Source: Nitrospirillum amazonense (lineage in GTDB: Bacteria; Pseudomonadota; Alphaproteobacteria; Azospirillales; Azospirillaceae). From it: a DNA stretch of 64,000 nt. Below, piece by piece: positions 33,032 through 44,026 of this stretch. Position 1 is the stretch's first letter. The number at the start of each line of letters is the position of its first letter. Below the pieces are notes generated by a model. That model made no database searches, had not been told where the DNA came from, and saw only the letters and a list, made by a program, of their open reading frames with translations. Where the stretch lies: positions 62,001 through 126,000 of the forward strand of contig NZ_VITN01000014.1 of NCBI RefSeq assembly GCF_007828045.1. Reading direction: 5' to 3'. The position numbers and the translations under genes were made by a program.

Positions 33032-34021
33032 TCAGCGGCGCCCCGCAGCCCGGCCACGCAAGTGCGCGCCCCCGGCGGCCAGCAGGGCGCCCAGGATGAC
33101 GCCCAGCGCCAGGAACAGGGGCCGGTTGGGCCACACCCGTTCGCGCACGTCGGGCACGGTGGGCGGGTCGATGATGCGGAAGGCGAATTCCGTCTGCCCT
33201 GTCGCGTACATGTAGTTTTGCAGCGTGCGTTCGTAGGCGCTGACCAGGGCGGCGTTCAGGGCGTTGCTGTTGCCTTCCTTCTGGGCGTTGGCCATGGCGG
33301 TGCGCAGATAGGCCAGGTTGCGGTTGGCGTCGGCCAGGGCACGGTCCCGCAATTGCGCATTGGTCAGCGCGATGAGGTCGCGCGCCCAGCGCACCGCCAG
33401 GTCGCGGTCCTTCCAGGTGATGGCCAGCGTGACGATGCCGCTGCGCCGGTCCAGGGTGATGTCGCGGATGCTGCGGCTGAACAGCTTGAAGCCCCGGCGC
33501 AGGGTCGGCGCCTCGTCCGCCGGCACCTTCCACTGCTTGGCCGCCGCGTCCCACTTGCTGGCGAACAGGATGGGCAGCAGGTCCTGCTGGATGGCGTAGG
33601 TGTCGAACAGCTCACGAGAGCCGAGCACGGCCATGGCCTCATCCTCGTTGGAGGAGGAGGACTTGCCCAGCAGGCCGGCGACGCCGCCCAACCCGCCCAG
33701 GCCGCCCAGCAGGCCGGACGCGCTGCCCAGGTCCAGGTTGCCGAAGCCGGCCCCGCTCTTGGACACCGGCATCACCAGCACCTCCACCCGCCAGTAGGAG
33801 GGCAACAGGAAGGCCGCCGCGACGGAGGCGCCGACGCTGGCCAGGAACAGGAAGGCGGCCAGGAACCAGTGGCGGCGCAGGCGGCCCAGGAACAGGCCCA
33901 GGCCGCCGCTCCCCTGGCCATCGTCCCCCTGGCCGCGCGGCGCCCAGGCGCCATCGGACGCGCCATCGGGGACGGTCCGGCCGGCCCATGCCAAATCTGG
34001 AGTATCCACACCCACCGTCAT
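33032..34021 (-). CDS. Wzz-type chain-length determinant protein
   Basis: 329 residues from the ATG at 34021. A Gly/Asp-rich cytoplasmic N-terminus of about 40 residues is followed by transmembrane segment 1 (WFLAAFLFLASVGASVAAAFLL), the Wzz periplasmic domain with YWRVEVLVMPV, a Gly/Leu-rich hinge (LGGLGGLGGVAGLLG), coiled-coil helices and transmembrane segment 2 (LFLALGVILGALLAAGG) at the C-terminus. It sets polymer length with Wzy. No fused or adjacent tyrosine autokinase is present. First gene of the wzz-GT2-SLBB operon behind the ECF-type promoter at 34052-34077. Confidence 0.85.
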   Translation of the reverse strand: MTVGVDTPDLAWAGRTVPDGASDGAWAPRGQGDDGQGSGGLGLFLGRLRRHWFLAAFLFLASVGASVAAAFLLPSYWRVEVLVMPVSKSGAGFGNLDLGSASGLLGGLGGLGGVAGLLGKSSSSNEDEAMAVLGSRELFDTYAIQQDLLPILFASKWDAAAKQWKVPADEAPTLRRGFKLFSRSIRDITLDRRSGIVTLAITWKDRDLAVRWARDLIALTNAQLRDRALADANRNLAYLRTAMANAQKEGNSNALNAALVSAYERTLQNYMYATGQTEFAFRIIDPPTVPDVRERVWPNRPLFLALGVILGALLAAGGAHLRGRAAGRR

Positions 34022-34051
34022 CGCCCCCGATCGCCTGAAACCTGGCAGAAC

Positions 34052-34077
34052 GACGGATGGCGGCCGGCCGATATTCC
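34052..34077 (-). promoter_or_regulatory. ECF-type promoter of the wzz operon
   Basis: On the minus strand: GGAAT (34077-34073), 17 bases ending CCATC, CGTC (34055-34052), 30 bases before wzz. Sixteen bases upstream of the first box is a CACTATATTTTTC block that also precedes the copy at 43992 at the same distance (there AACTATATATTTC). Confidence 0.75.
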
Positions 34078-34168
34078 CCAATTCCGGAAAAATATAGTGC
34101 TTTCCCGCGAGGCGCGGCCGGACCACTCTGCCCTCACTTCGAAGGTCTTCACCGCATCGGGTGCATCA

Positions 34169-35401
34169 GTGAAAAGGACGGGGCTGGGACTTGCCGGCGG
34201 GCTGGCCGATCAGGCCATCGTCAGCTTCGGCAATTTCGCGCTGAACGTGACGCTGGCCCGCAGCCTGCCGGCGGCGGAGTACGGCGCCTATTCCGTGGTG
34301 CTGTCCTTCATCCTGGTGCTGAACACCCTGCATCAGGCGTTGGTGACCTACCCCCTGTCGGTGCGGCCGGCCCCCGGCGGCCGGCCCCTGGCGGTGGCCC
34401 TGCTGCTGACACCCGTCTGCGCCCTGGCCTTCCTGCCCCTGCTGGGCGTCGCTGCGGCCAGTGTCGGCCACCTGGGCCTGCTGCCGGCCGCCGGAGCCGC
34501 CCTGGTCTGCTGGCAACTGCAAGAGGTGGTGCGGCGCGCCCTGCTGGCGGAGAGCCGGCATATCCCCCTGATCGCCCTGGACGCCCTGCGCTATCTGGGG
34601 CCGCTGGTGGCGGTGTGGGCCCTGCGCGCCAATCTCGCCATCGGGGGGGTGTTCCTGGTGGTCGCTGCCGCCTCGGCCCTGGCGGCCTTACCTGCGGCCC
34701 GGCACCTGGGACGGAATGGGCAAACCGCCGCCAGCGGATTGCGGACCGAGATGGCGGACCACTGGCGCCTGGGCGCGCCGGTGCTGGGCGCCAACCTGCT
34801 GGCGGCCCTGTCCACGCAATGGTTCCTGTGGCTGCTGGCCTGGCACGACGATGCGCCCGGGGCCGCCGCCCTGGTGGCGCTGGCCAACGTCGTGGCTGTG
34901 GCCAGCCCCGTCATCTTCGGCATGGAGAACGTCCTGGTGCCGGAGGTGGCGCGCGCCCGCGACAGCTTGAGCTTCCCCGACCTGCTGCGCCTGGTGGGCC
35001 GGCGGGGCCTGGTGGCGGCCGGCCTGGTCGGTCCGCTGTTCCTGGTCATCCTGGCCGCGCCTACCTGGGCCGCGCGGATGTTCTATGGCCGCGACAGCGC
35101 CTACGCCGCGCATCCGGGGGAGCTGCGCCTGCTGGCGCTGGCCTATGCCTGCTATCTGGGGGCCACGCTGTTCAGCGCCGCCCTGCGCGGCTATCGCGCC
35201 AGCGGCGCCGTCTTCCGCATGCAGCTCTACCCCGCCCTGTTCGGCCTGACCGTGGGCAGCTGGCTCACCTGGCGCTTGGGCCTTGGCGGCGCCTGCATTG
35301 CCTCGGTGGCCGCCGGCGCCCTCAGGGCCGCCGTGGGCCTCGTCTACCTGCTGCGCCTACGGCCCCTGACCGTGGCGCGGCCCGCCCTGGCATCATCATG
35401 A
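34169..35401 (+). CDS. Wzx-type polysaccharide flippase (MOP superfamily)
   Basis: 410 residues from the GTG at 34169; a GTG at 34097 is in frame but lies inside the AT-rich element of the divergent promoter. About twelve hydrophobic segments start at GLAGGLADQAIVSFGNFALNVTLARSLPAAEYG, the typical N-terminus of polysaccharide flippases. No signal peptide. It moves the undecaprenyl-linked repeat unit across the inner membrane. It is divergent from wzz and overlaps the polymerase gene by 4 bases (ATGA). No GGAAT/CGTC promoter points toward it; how it is transcribed is unclear. Confidence 0.85.
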   Translation: MKRTGLGLAGGLADQAIVSFGNFALNVTLARSLPAAEYGAYSVVLSFILVLNTLHQALVTYPLSVRPAPGGRPLAVALLLTPVCALAFLPLLGVAAASVGHLGLLPAAGAALVCWQLQEVVRRALLAESRHIPLIALDALRYLGPLVAVWALRANLAIGGVFLVVAAASALAALPAARHLGRNGQTAASGLRTEMADHWRLGAPVLGANLLAALSTQWFLWLLAWHDDAPGAAALVALANVVAVASPVIFGMENVLVPEVARARDSLSFPDLLRLVGRRGLVAAGLVGPLFLVILAAPTWAARMFYGRDSAYAAHPGELRLLALAYACYLGATLFSAALRGYRASGAVFRMQLYPALFGLTVGSWLTWRLGLGGACIASVAAGALRAAVGLVYLLRLRPLTVARPALASS

Positions 35402-36855
35402 CGACCGATCCGCTGCAGCCCATCGAGCGACGCCTATGGCAGGCGCTGCTGCTGTGCGTGCCGGTGTCGGCCACGCCGCTGCTGCCCTTCGGCAACGGCA
35501 CGCTGGCGCGGCCCCTGGCCATCGTGCCGGCCGCCCTGCTGCTGATCCTGGCCGTCTACCGCCTGGTGGTGCTGGGCCAGCGGCCCCGGCTGGCGGGCGA
35601 CGGCTTCGCGGCGCTGGGCCTTTTCACCCTCTACATCGTTGTCAGCGGCTTAGGGGTCGTGATGGTCCAGCCGCCAGATGCCTTCAAGGGCCAGACGCCG
35701 CTGGACAGCCTGGTCCGCGCCCTGCTGACCTGGGGCGTGGGCCTGGCCTTCTACGTCGTGGCGCGCCTGCAGATCCGCACGGCCGCCGACATCCGCATGA
35801 CCATGCGCTTCCTGTTCATCGGCATGGGCGTCTCCATCGCCTTCGCAGGGGTGCAGGTGGTGGCCATGGCCCAGCATGGCGAGTTGCTGCGCGTCGTCCA
35901 GGCCATCACCGACCTGATCGCCGTGCGCTATGACGGCCTGGTCAACCGTGCCCAGGGCATGACGTTCGAACCGTCGTGGCTGGCCACCCAGATCATCGTG
36001 CTGCTGATCCCCGCCCTGATCGCCCGCGCCATGGCGCGGCAGGAGGGGGTGGGCCTGCCGGCCCTGCCCGGCCACGCGCTACGTCTGGCCGGCGGCTTCG
36101 CCTTGGCCATCGGCGGCCTGCTGTTCTCCGGCTCCCGCTTCGGCCTGGCCTGCATCGTCGCCATGCTGGGGCTCAGTGTGTTCCTCGCCGCGCTGCGTGG
36201 CCGCATCCTGGCGGCAGCCACCTTCCTTGGCGTGCTGGTGGCAGGCGGCGGGGCGGTGGTGGCCATGAGCGGCCTGGGCACCGGGGCGGGGGCCACCTAT
36301 GTCATGGGGCCGGTCGCCTACCTGACGGAATCCGCCGACCTCAACAGCCTGGCCGGCGGGGATGTCGCCACCGGCGTCACCGACGCCCTGGCCCTGGCCG
36401 GCCGTTTCGCCGCGGCGGAGGCCGCCGGCCTGACCTGGTTGGACCATCCCGTCTTCGGCGTGTCCCTGGGCAACAACTACCGCTATTTCGGCGAATACGC
36501 CCCCGACTGGGCCTTCACCACCCAGCTGTTCACCCAGGGGGCCAAGGAAGGCATCGGCTGGCTGGATCCCAATTCGCCGGAAAAGGGCAACGCCAAGAAC
36601 CTGTTCCTGCGCCTGCTGTCGGAAACCGGGGTGGTGGGCTTCGCCCTGTTCATTGTTTTCTTCTGGCGCCAGCTGTTCCAGGGCCAGCCGCATGACGCCT
36701 TCCACCGCTATTTCCGCCTGGCCAGCGCCGCGGCCCTGGGCTTCAGCTTCCTGAACCAGGACACCTTCGTCGATGCCGGCCTTTGGATTCCGCTGGCCCT
36801 CTGCTGCGCCATGAATCACCTGCCGCCGAAGATTAAAGCGCCCGCCGGGGAATAG
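35398..36855 (+). CDS. Wzy/O-antigen-ligase-like polymerase
   Basis: 485 residues with roughly ten membrane segments and a large periplasmic loop (about residues 300-400, VMGPVAYLTESADLNSL to LDPNSPEKGNAKN). The conserved FSGSRFG stretch (Wzy_C/O-antigen ligase motif) sits in the sixth or seventh segment. It polymerises flipped repeat units in the periplasm. The ATG at 35398 overlaps the flippase stop. The last codons contain the first box of a promoter that serves the downstream glycosyltransferase gene. Confidence 0.86.
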   Translation: MTTDPLQPIERRLWQALLLCVPVSATPLLPFGNGTLARPLAIVPAALLLILAVYRLVVLGQRPRLAGDGFAALGLFTLYIVVSGLGVVMVQPPDAFKGQTPLDSLVRALLTWGVGLAFYVVARLQIRTAADIRMTMRFLFIGMGVSIAFAGVQVVAMAQHGELLRVVQAITDLIAVRYDGLVNRAQGMTFEPSWLATQIIVLLIPALIARAMARQEGVGLPALPGHALRLAGGFALAIGGLLFSGSRFGLACIVAMLGLSVFLAALRGRILAAATFLGVLVAGGGAVVAMSGLGTGAGATYVMGPVAYLTESADLNSLAGGDVATGVTDALALAGRFAAAEAAGLTWLDHPVFGVSLGNNYRYFGEYAPDWAFTTQLFTQGAKEGIGWLDPNSPEKGNAKNLFLRLLSETGVVGFALFIVFFWRQLFQGQPHDAFHRYFRLASAAALGFSFLNQDTFVDAGLWIPLALCCAMNHLPPKIKAPAGE

Positions 36856-36874
36856 ACCGGCACCGCCATCCGTC
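36849..36874 (+). promoter_or_regulatory. ECF-type promoter of the glycosyltransferase gene
   Basis: GGAAT (36849-36853), 17 bases ending CCATC, CGTC (36871-36874), 44 bases before the ATG at 36919. The first box overlaps the stop codon of the polymerase gene. Sequence GGGGAATA-N10-GCCATCCGTC is the same as in the wzz, fusion-dehydrogenase and sigma-gene copies. Confidence 0.75.
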
Positions 36875-36918
36875 CTGGGGATAGGCGCACATGGGATGCG
36901 CCCGCCTCAGGTAGACCC

Positions 36919-38193
36919 ATGGACAGCCACTCCAGACCCGCCTTGCGGATCGCCTTCGTGACGACCCGCGACCTGGCCCAGCGCAACGGCCGCACCCCCA
37001 TCATGGGCCACATCCTGGTGGCCCTGCGGCGCCAGCATACGGTGGAGGTGATCACCCTGCATTCCGTGCTGCAGGGTGGCAGGGCCGACCGCATGGCCGC
37101 CGCCGCCGCCTGGCTGGCGGGCCTGGCGGCCGGGCGCCCCCCGCCCCTGCAATGCCTGCTGTACGCCGGCCCCCGGGAGGCGGAGCGGGTGACGGCGCGC
37201 ATCGCGGCGGGGGCGTTCGATGCCGTCTACCTCGACACCGTACGCTGCCAGGCCCTGCTGCGTACCCTGCGGCGCGTCCTGCCCGACCTGCACATCGTCA
37301 CCGACTTCGACGACCTGATGTCGCGGCGCATGACCTATCTGCGCCACCACCGCCTGCCCTTGCTGACCGGCCATGTCGGCCCTCACTTTCCCCGCTGGGC
37401 GCGCCGCCTGGCGGAAGGGCCGCTGGCCCGCCTGGTGACGGCCTATGAGGCCCGAACCCTGCCGGCAGCGGAGCGGGAGGTGGTGTTGGCCTCCAGCGCC
37501 ACGGTACTGCTGTCGCCGGTGGAACGGCAGATGCTGTGCCGGTACGCGCCAGCGGACGCCCTGTCCAAGGACGGGCCGCCGGTGGTGCGCGCCATTCCGC
37601 CCGGCGTGCCCCTGCGGGCGGAGCCGTGGGGGCACACCCTGCCCCTGCGCTTCGTCTTCATCGGCAGCGACCGGCAGCTGCAGAACCGCACGGCCATCGA
37701 TTTCCTGCTGGACCAATGGCGACGCCTGAAGCCGGCGACGCCGCTGCACATCCATGGCCGCCAGACCCGCCCCCTGGCCGACGTGCCCGGCGTGCACTGG
37801 CACGGCTATGCCGACGACTTGGCCCAGGTCTACCGGCCGGGCAGCATCGCCCTGGTGCCGGCGCTGGTGGCCGGCGGCATCAAGACCAAGGTGGCGGAGG
37901 CCTGGGCCTGGGGCTGCCCGGTACTGGGCAACCGCACGGCAATGGAGGGCCTACGCGCGCCGGGCTATCCCCTGACGCTGCCCGAGGACCAATGGGGCCC
38001 CTACCTGACGCAGCCCGAGGCCTATGCCGAGTTATGGGCCGACGCCGCCCGCAAGGGGGCCGCCTTCGTCCGCCGCGCCCTGTCGCCGGCGGGGTTCGAG
38101 CGCGCCTGGGAAATGGCCCTGAGGCCCAAGTCCGCGACGCGGGAGGTGCCGGCCGGCGCCCCTCTGGTCGACGCGGAACAGGCCTCAGGATAG
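36919..38193 (+). CDS. GT-B-fold glycosyltransferase
   Basis: 424 residues. The N-terminal domain opens with RIAFVTTRDLAQRNGRTPIMGHILVALRRQH. The C-terminal nucleotide-sugar domain shows RFVFIGSDRQLQNRTAIDFLLD, HIHGRQTRP, WHGYADDLAQVYRPGSIALVPALVAGGIKTKVAEAWAWGCPVLG and a retained Glu of the GT4 E-x7-E region. Soluble or membrane-associated, in the cytoplasm. It adds a sugar to the exopolysaccharide repeat. It has its own ECF-type promoter and converges with the radical SAM gene, the two overlapping by 9 bases. Confidence 0.86.
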   Translation: MDSHSRPALRIAFVTTRDLAQRNGRTPIMGHILVALRRQHTVEVITLHSVLQGGRADRMAAAAAWLAGLAAGRPPPLQCLLYAGPREAERVTARIAAGAFDAVYLDTVRCQALLRTLRRVLPDLHIVTDFDDLMSRRMTYLRHHRLPLLTGHVGPHFPRWARRLAEGPLARLVTAYEARTLPAAEREVVLASSATVLLSPVERQMLCRYAPADALSKDGPPVVRAIPPGVPLRAEPWGHTLPLRFVFIGSDRQLQNRTAIDFLLDQWRRLKPATPLHIHGRQTRPLADVPGVHWHGYADDLAQVYRPGSIALVPALVAGGIKTKVAEAWAWGCPVLGNRTAMEGLRAPGYPLTLPEDQWGPYLTQPEAYAELWADAARKGAAFVRRALSPAGFERAWEMALRPKSATREVPAGAPLVDAEQASG

Positions 38194-39603
38194 GGAGGGT
38201 TCGGGGCGCAGATGCTGGACCAGGAACTTTTCCACCGGTGCCGCGTAGACGTCATGGTCGATGCGCCAGCGCGCCACCCGGCGCAGCAGACGGCCGGCAC
38301 CTTGACCAGTGGCCGCGGTGCCTGCGGCATACTTGTTGTAGAACTTGAAGCGCTCGATACGGCGATAGAGACGCGGCGGCACCCAGGTGCCGGCCGGCCC
38401 CGCCACATAGTCGAACCGCGCCCAGTCGTCCAGGGTGCGCGGCGTCTGGTCCGCCACGGCGGCAGCCAGGGCGGAGCCGGGATAGGGCTTGTAATAGAAC
38501 AGCGGCGTCTCGAACTTGGGGCTCATGGCCCGCAGCGTCTTGATCAGGCCCAGCGTCGCCTCGACCTGCTCCTCCGTCTCCTCCGGGAAGCCCACGATGA
38601 AGGAGAAGATGACGGCGACATCGTGCTGCCGGCACTTGGCCGCCGTCTCCAGGATGGCATCGATGGTGGTGTCCTTCTTGATGCGCTTCATCATCTCGTG
38701 GGACCCGGTCTCCACCCCCACCAGCACGCGGCGCAGGCCGGACCGGACGCACAGGCGCCAGATCTCGTCCGGCAGGCGCACGCCCTGGTCGGCGCGCATG
38801 GTGCCCGCCCAGGTGAAGTCCAGCCCCCGCCGCAGGAATTCGTCACAGATGTCGGCCACGCGGTGGCGGTGGGTGAAGTAGGTCTCATCCTGGAAATTCA
38901 GGTCGGTGAAGCGATAGCGGCGCCACAGCGCCTCGATCTCCACCCCCATGCGGCTGGCCGAGGTCGCCTTCCAGTCGCGGCCGTAGACGAAGGGGTCGGC
39001 ACAGAAGGCGCAGCGGAAGTTGCAGCCGATGGAGCCGATGTAGTCCAGCTGCCGCCGGCCCTTCAGCTCGAAGTATTGCTCCACCGGGATCAGGTCGAAG
39101 TCGGGCGGGGCGAAGGCGTCCAGGCTTTCCAAATGCCGCGCCTTGGTGCGCACCACGCGGTCGCCGTCGCGGTAGGCGACACCGGCGATGCCCTCAACAT
39201 CACCACCCTCGGCCAAACGGTCCATGATCTCCGCGAAGGTGCGCTCGCCCTGCCCCGCCACGGTGATGTCGATGCTGGGTTCGTCCAGCGTCTCCACCGG
39301 GAACAGGGAGGGATGCCAGCCGCCGGCCACGGTGGTGAGGTCGGGCCGCGCCCGCTTCACCGCCCGCAGCATGGCCAGCGCATCGCCCAGGGGCCGGCCA
39401 GTCAACATGCTGACGCCGAAGCACAGCGCGCCGTCGATGGCCCGCAGCACCGTGCCCAGCGGATCAGCCTCAATCCGCGCATCGATGATACGCACGTCGA
39501 AGCGCGCGGGATCAAGGTTGGAGCCAATGGCCAACAGGCCCAGCGGCATGGTGTGAAAGACAGCCGCGGGATTGTAAAGGACGACCTTGTGTCGGATGGC
39601 CAT
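38185..39603 (-). CDS. B12-binding-domain radical SAM protein (isolated copy)
   Basis: 472 residues from the ATG at 39603. Cobalamin-type domain at residues 1-150 (VVLYNPAAVFHTMPLGLLAIGSNL, VAGGWHPSLFPVETL, VAGQGERTFAEIM), radical SAM domain with C-x3-C-x2-C in GCNFRCAFCAD, then NFQDETYFT and GVETGSHEMMKRIKK. C-terminal helical tail of about 60 residues. It is related in design to the three B12-type proteins at 23801-28990 but lies inside the polysaccharide locus, 9 kb away, which ties the modification pathway to polymer synthesis. The AT-rich 39604-39727 region upstream serves as divergent promoter. Confidence 0.86.
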   Translation of the reverse strand: MAIRHKVVLYNPAAVFHTMPLGLLAIGSNLDPARFDVRIIDARIEADPLGTVLRAIDGALCFGVSMLTGRPLGDALAMLRAVKRARPDLTTVAGGWHPSLFPVETLDEPSIDITVAGQGERTFAEIMDRLAEGGDVEGIAGVAYRDGDRVVRTKARHLESLDAFAPPDFDLIPVEQYFELKGRRQLDYIGSIGCNFRCAFCADPFVYGRDWKATSASRMGVEIEALWRRYRFTDLNFQDETYFTHRHRVADICDEFLRRGLDFTWAGTMRADQGVRLPDEIWRLCVRSGLRRVLVGVETGSHEMMKRIKKDTTIDAILETAAKCRQHDVAVIFSFIVGFPEETEEQVEATLGLIKTLRAMSPKFETPLFYYKPYPGSALAAAVADQTPRTLDDWARFDYVAGPAGTWVPPRLYRRIERFKFYNKYAAGTAATGQGAGRLLRRVARWRIDHDVYAAPVEKFLVQHLRPEPSLS

Positions 39604-39727
39604 GATCCACCAAAAATCAAATATCGATGGCGCATCGTACCCAACATAAATAAAATAAACAATGCGCCTTTTAAAATAATAATCTGATTTTACGGACGCC
39701 GATATCGCTCGGCCGACAGGTGATTTC
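39604..39727. promoter_or_regulatory. AT-rich divergent promoter region with inverted repeat
   Basis: 124 bases that are much richer in A and T than the rest of the window, between the radical SAM gene and the nucleotidyltransferase gene. It contains GGCGCAT (39629-39635) and its complement (39662-39668), followed by TTTTAAAA, and several TAAATAAAAT-like runs that could act as -10 boxes. It could bind an AT-preferring silencer such as a MucR/H-NS analogue. No GGAAT/CGTC element. Confidence 0.5.
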
Positions 39728-40642
39728 ATGACGGTTGTCCTTTCGATGAATAAACTGGAAACGGCGATTTACTCAACAATCGCCTATCGGGATATTTTCC
39801 ATTTCCCGGTGTCGGTGCCTGAAATCCACCGCTACCTGCATGGCATCCGCTGCACGCCGGGCGACGTGCAGCACGCACTGGACGGTCCGGCCCTGGCCCG
39901 CCACCTGGAAACGGACGGCACCTATCACGCCCTGCACGGCCGAACCGACCTGTTCGCCATCCGCCGCACCCGGCGGGAGCTGTCGCGCCGGCAATGGCCG
40001 ACCGCGCGGCGCTATGCCCGCTTCCTGGCCAGCCTGCCCAACGTGCGCATGGTGGCGATGACGGGCTCGCTGGCCGCCGGCAACTTCCCCCCCGACGGCG
40101 ACATCGACTTCCTGCTGGTGACCGACGCCGGCACCATGTGGCGCACACGCGCCTTCTGCCGCCTGCTCGCCCTGGCGGACGCCAAGCTGGCGAAGGGACT
40201 GTTCTGCCCCAACACCTTCCTGTCGCTGGCGGCCCTGCCCCTGGCGCGCCGCAGCCTCTATGACGCGCAGGAACTGTGCCAGATGATCCCGCTGTATGGC
40301 CTGGACGTGTACGAGACGGTGCGGGAGGCCAACGCCTGGACGGCCGACTGGCTGCCCAACGCCGTGGGGGCGCCGCCCGTAGACGTCCAAGGGGGCAGCC
40401 TGAACTGCATCCCCTACACCACCGCCCTGAAGCGCGCCGGGGAATGGCTGCTGGCCAGCCCCCTGGGCCGCGCGCTGGAGGGGCTGGAGGCACGCCGCAA
40501 GATCCATCGCTTTAATGAAACCGACCGGCTGAAGGGCGCCTGGACCCGCTCAACCCGGGAATCCCACAGCATGTGGGATGAGATGCGCCTGAAGATCGAG
40601 GCGGCGTGGCAGGCGCGCATGGATGAGTTGGTGGCTCGGTAG
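39728..40642 (+). CDS. Nucleotidyltransferase-fold (pol-beta superfamily) protein
   Basis: 304 residues; AGGTG precedes the ATG at 39728, and an ATG six codons later is possible. An N-terminal winged-helix-like part (IYSTIAYRDIFHFPVSVPEIHRYL) is followed by the nucleotidyltransferase signature MTGSLAAGN-x4-DGDIDFLLV, in which GS and the D-x-D pair bind NTP and metal. The C-terminal half is helical. Proteins of this type occur in polysaccharide and secondary-metabolite clusters, but their acceptors are unknown. Six bases separate it from the next gene, so they form an operon. Confidence 0.7.
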   Translation: MTVVLSMNKLETAIYSTIAYRDIFHFPVSVPEIHRYLHGIRCTPGDVQHALDGPALARHLETDGTYHALHGRTDLFAIRRTRRELSRRQWPTARRYARFLASLPNVRMVAMTGSLAAGNFPPDGDIDFLLVTDAGTMWRTRAFCRLLALADAKLAKGLFCPNTFLSLAALPLARRSLYDAQELCQMIPLYGLDVYETVREANAWTADWLPNAVGAPPVDVQGGSLNCIPYTTALKRAGEWLLASPLGRALEGLEARRKIHRFNETDRLKGAWTRSTRESHSMWDEMRLKIEAAWQARMDELVAR

Positions 40643-40648
40643 GCGGCC

Positions 40649-42102
40649 ATGGCGACGCCCTTCCACATCCAGTACCTGGCCCTGGTGGCGGAGATCGAGG
40701 CACGCTTCGCCGTCAGCCGCTGGACCAGCGGCGACGCCCATTTGTGGCCGCCGGCACGCATGGACTTGTACCTGGACCTCTACCGTCAGCATGTGGGCGA
40801 CCTTGAGGCCGGACGGCCATCCCGGATCGCACGCGGCGTGCGCACCCTGGCCCAGCCATTGGCGACGCTGGGGCGCCGGGACAACGTCATCCTCCGGCCC
40901 CACCGGGCCGACATCCTATTCCTGGGTGACGGCGTGTCGGTGGAGCGCATCGACGGCGCGTGGGAGGACCGCTATGGCGCCCCCCTCCTGGCGGTGCTGG
41001 AGGATGACGGAGCGCGCTGCCTGCACCTGCAACCCGGCCGGCGCACGCCCTGGCGACGGCCCACCCTGGCGGTCGACCTGATCGTCGGCGCCGCCCGCGC
41101 GCTGGCTCCCCTGGTTCGCGCGCCGCTGGACCTGCCGCACCATGCGGAGGTCGCGGACTTTCTGGCCCGCCAGGGAGTGGCGGCGCCGTCATTGCGGCCG
41201 GAACGTCTGGCGCGGCGTGCCCTGGGGCTGCGCGCCCGGGCCCAGGCCTTGGGCCTGGTGCTGGACATTGCCCGGCCGCGCCTGGCCTTCACCACCACCT
41301 GGTACGCGGGCCTGGGCTCCGCCCTGGCGCTTGCCTGCCGGCGGCGGGGCATCCTGTCGGTGGACGTGCAGCATTGCCCGCAGGGCGGCCGGCACAAGGC
41401 CTATGGCTGGGCAGGCGTCGGCGCCCAGGGCTACACCACCCTGCCCGCGTTGTTCTGGACCTGGGATGCTGCCGATGCCACCGCCATCAACGCCTGGGCG
41501 GATGGGCGTTGGCACCAGGCCCTGGCCGGCGGCCATCCCCGCCTGGGCCCCTTTCTCGACGATGCCGACCCGCGCACCCTGGCTTGGGATGAGAGGTTCC
41601 GCCAGGCCGCCGGCGGTGATGCCCAACGCGATATCCTGGTGGCCCTGCAAACCACCGGCCCGTCCGCCATCTGGGATGCGCTGGCGGACCGCATCGCCGC
41701 GGGCCCGCCGGAATGGCGCTGGTGGATCCGCCGGCACCCCGCCGCAGGGCCGGGGGATGACCGGCGCTATGCCCGGTTGCTGGCGCTGCGCGGCTCGAAT
41801 ATCCGCATGGATGCCGCCTCGGCCCTGCCGCTGCCGGCCCTGCTGCGCCATATGGACGCCGTGGTGTCATTGGCCTCCGGCGTGGCGGCGGAGGCGGTGC
41901 CCTTCGGTGTGCCGGCCCTGTTCCTCAGCGCCGACGCCACCGGCCCTTTCGGCCACCTGGCTGAGGCGGGGCATGCCCGGGTGGTGGCCGACATGGACGC
42001 CCTGATCCCCACATTGGCGGCCCTGCCCAAGGCACCGCGCCGCGCCGCCCCGATCCCGAACCTGTCCGCCGGCCTGCGGCGGCTTGAGGCGATCGGTGCC
42101 TG

Positions 42103-42130
<28 letters not shown>
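40649..42130 (+). CDS. GT-B-like surface-polysaccharide protein, function unassigned
   Basis: 493 residues, no signal or membrane segment. The N-terminal 200 residues show no motif that I recognise. The second half looks like a GT-B or capsule-synthesis (KpsC/CDP-glycerol-transferase-like) fold: VDVQHCPQGGRHKAYGWAG (the usual QHG loop, here QHC), FWTWDAADATAINAW, RRHPAA (H-P catalytic-type loop) and LASGVAAEAVPFGVPALFLSA (donor-site EA-x2-G-x-P). Likely a transferase acting on the polymer or its lipid anchor. It converges with the ABC exporter gene, and the coding ends overlap by 28 bases. Confidence 0.5.
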
Positions 42131-43908
<1,778 letters not shown>

Positions 43909-43991
43909 GATGGTGAGGAATCCCTGATTACGCGCTGATTTCTTGGCACAAATCCGGATGGGGCACCGCAACTATATATTTCACCGGGTGG

Positions 43992-44017
43992 GGAATAAGC
44001 GGGCCCTGCCATCCGTC
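43992..44017 (+). promoter_or_regulatory. ECF-type promoter of the fused dehydrogenase gene
   Basis: GGAAT (43992-43996), 17 bases ending CCATC, CGTC (44014-44017), only 9 bases before the ATG at 44027, so the transcript would be nearly leaderless or start inside the AAGGTG ribosome site. An AACTATATATTTC block lies 16 bases upstream, as before wzz. Confidence 0.72.
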
Positions 44018-44026
44018 TTCAAGGTG

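Noticed and set aside
34052-34100. First reading of the repeated element as pointing toward the flippase (34169) and the ABC exporter (43908)
   Set aside because: In that orientation the copies at 36849, 50653 and 52090 would point at gene 3' ends; in the opposite orientation all seven stand upstream of a gene and have ECF promoter form.
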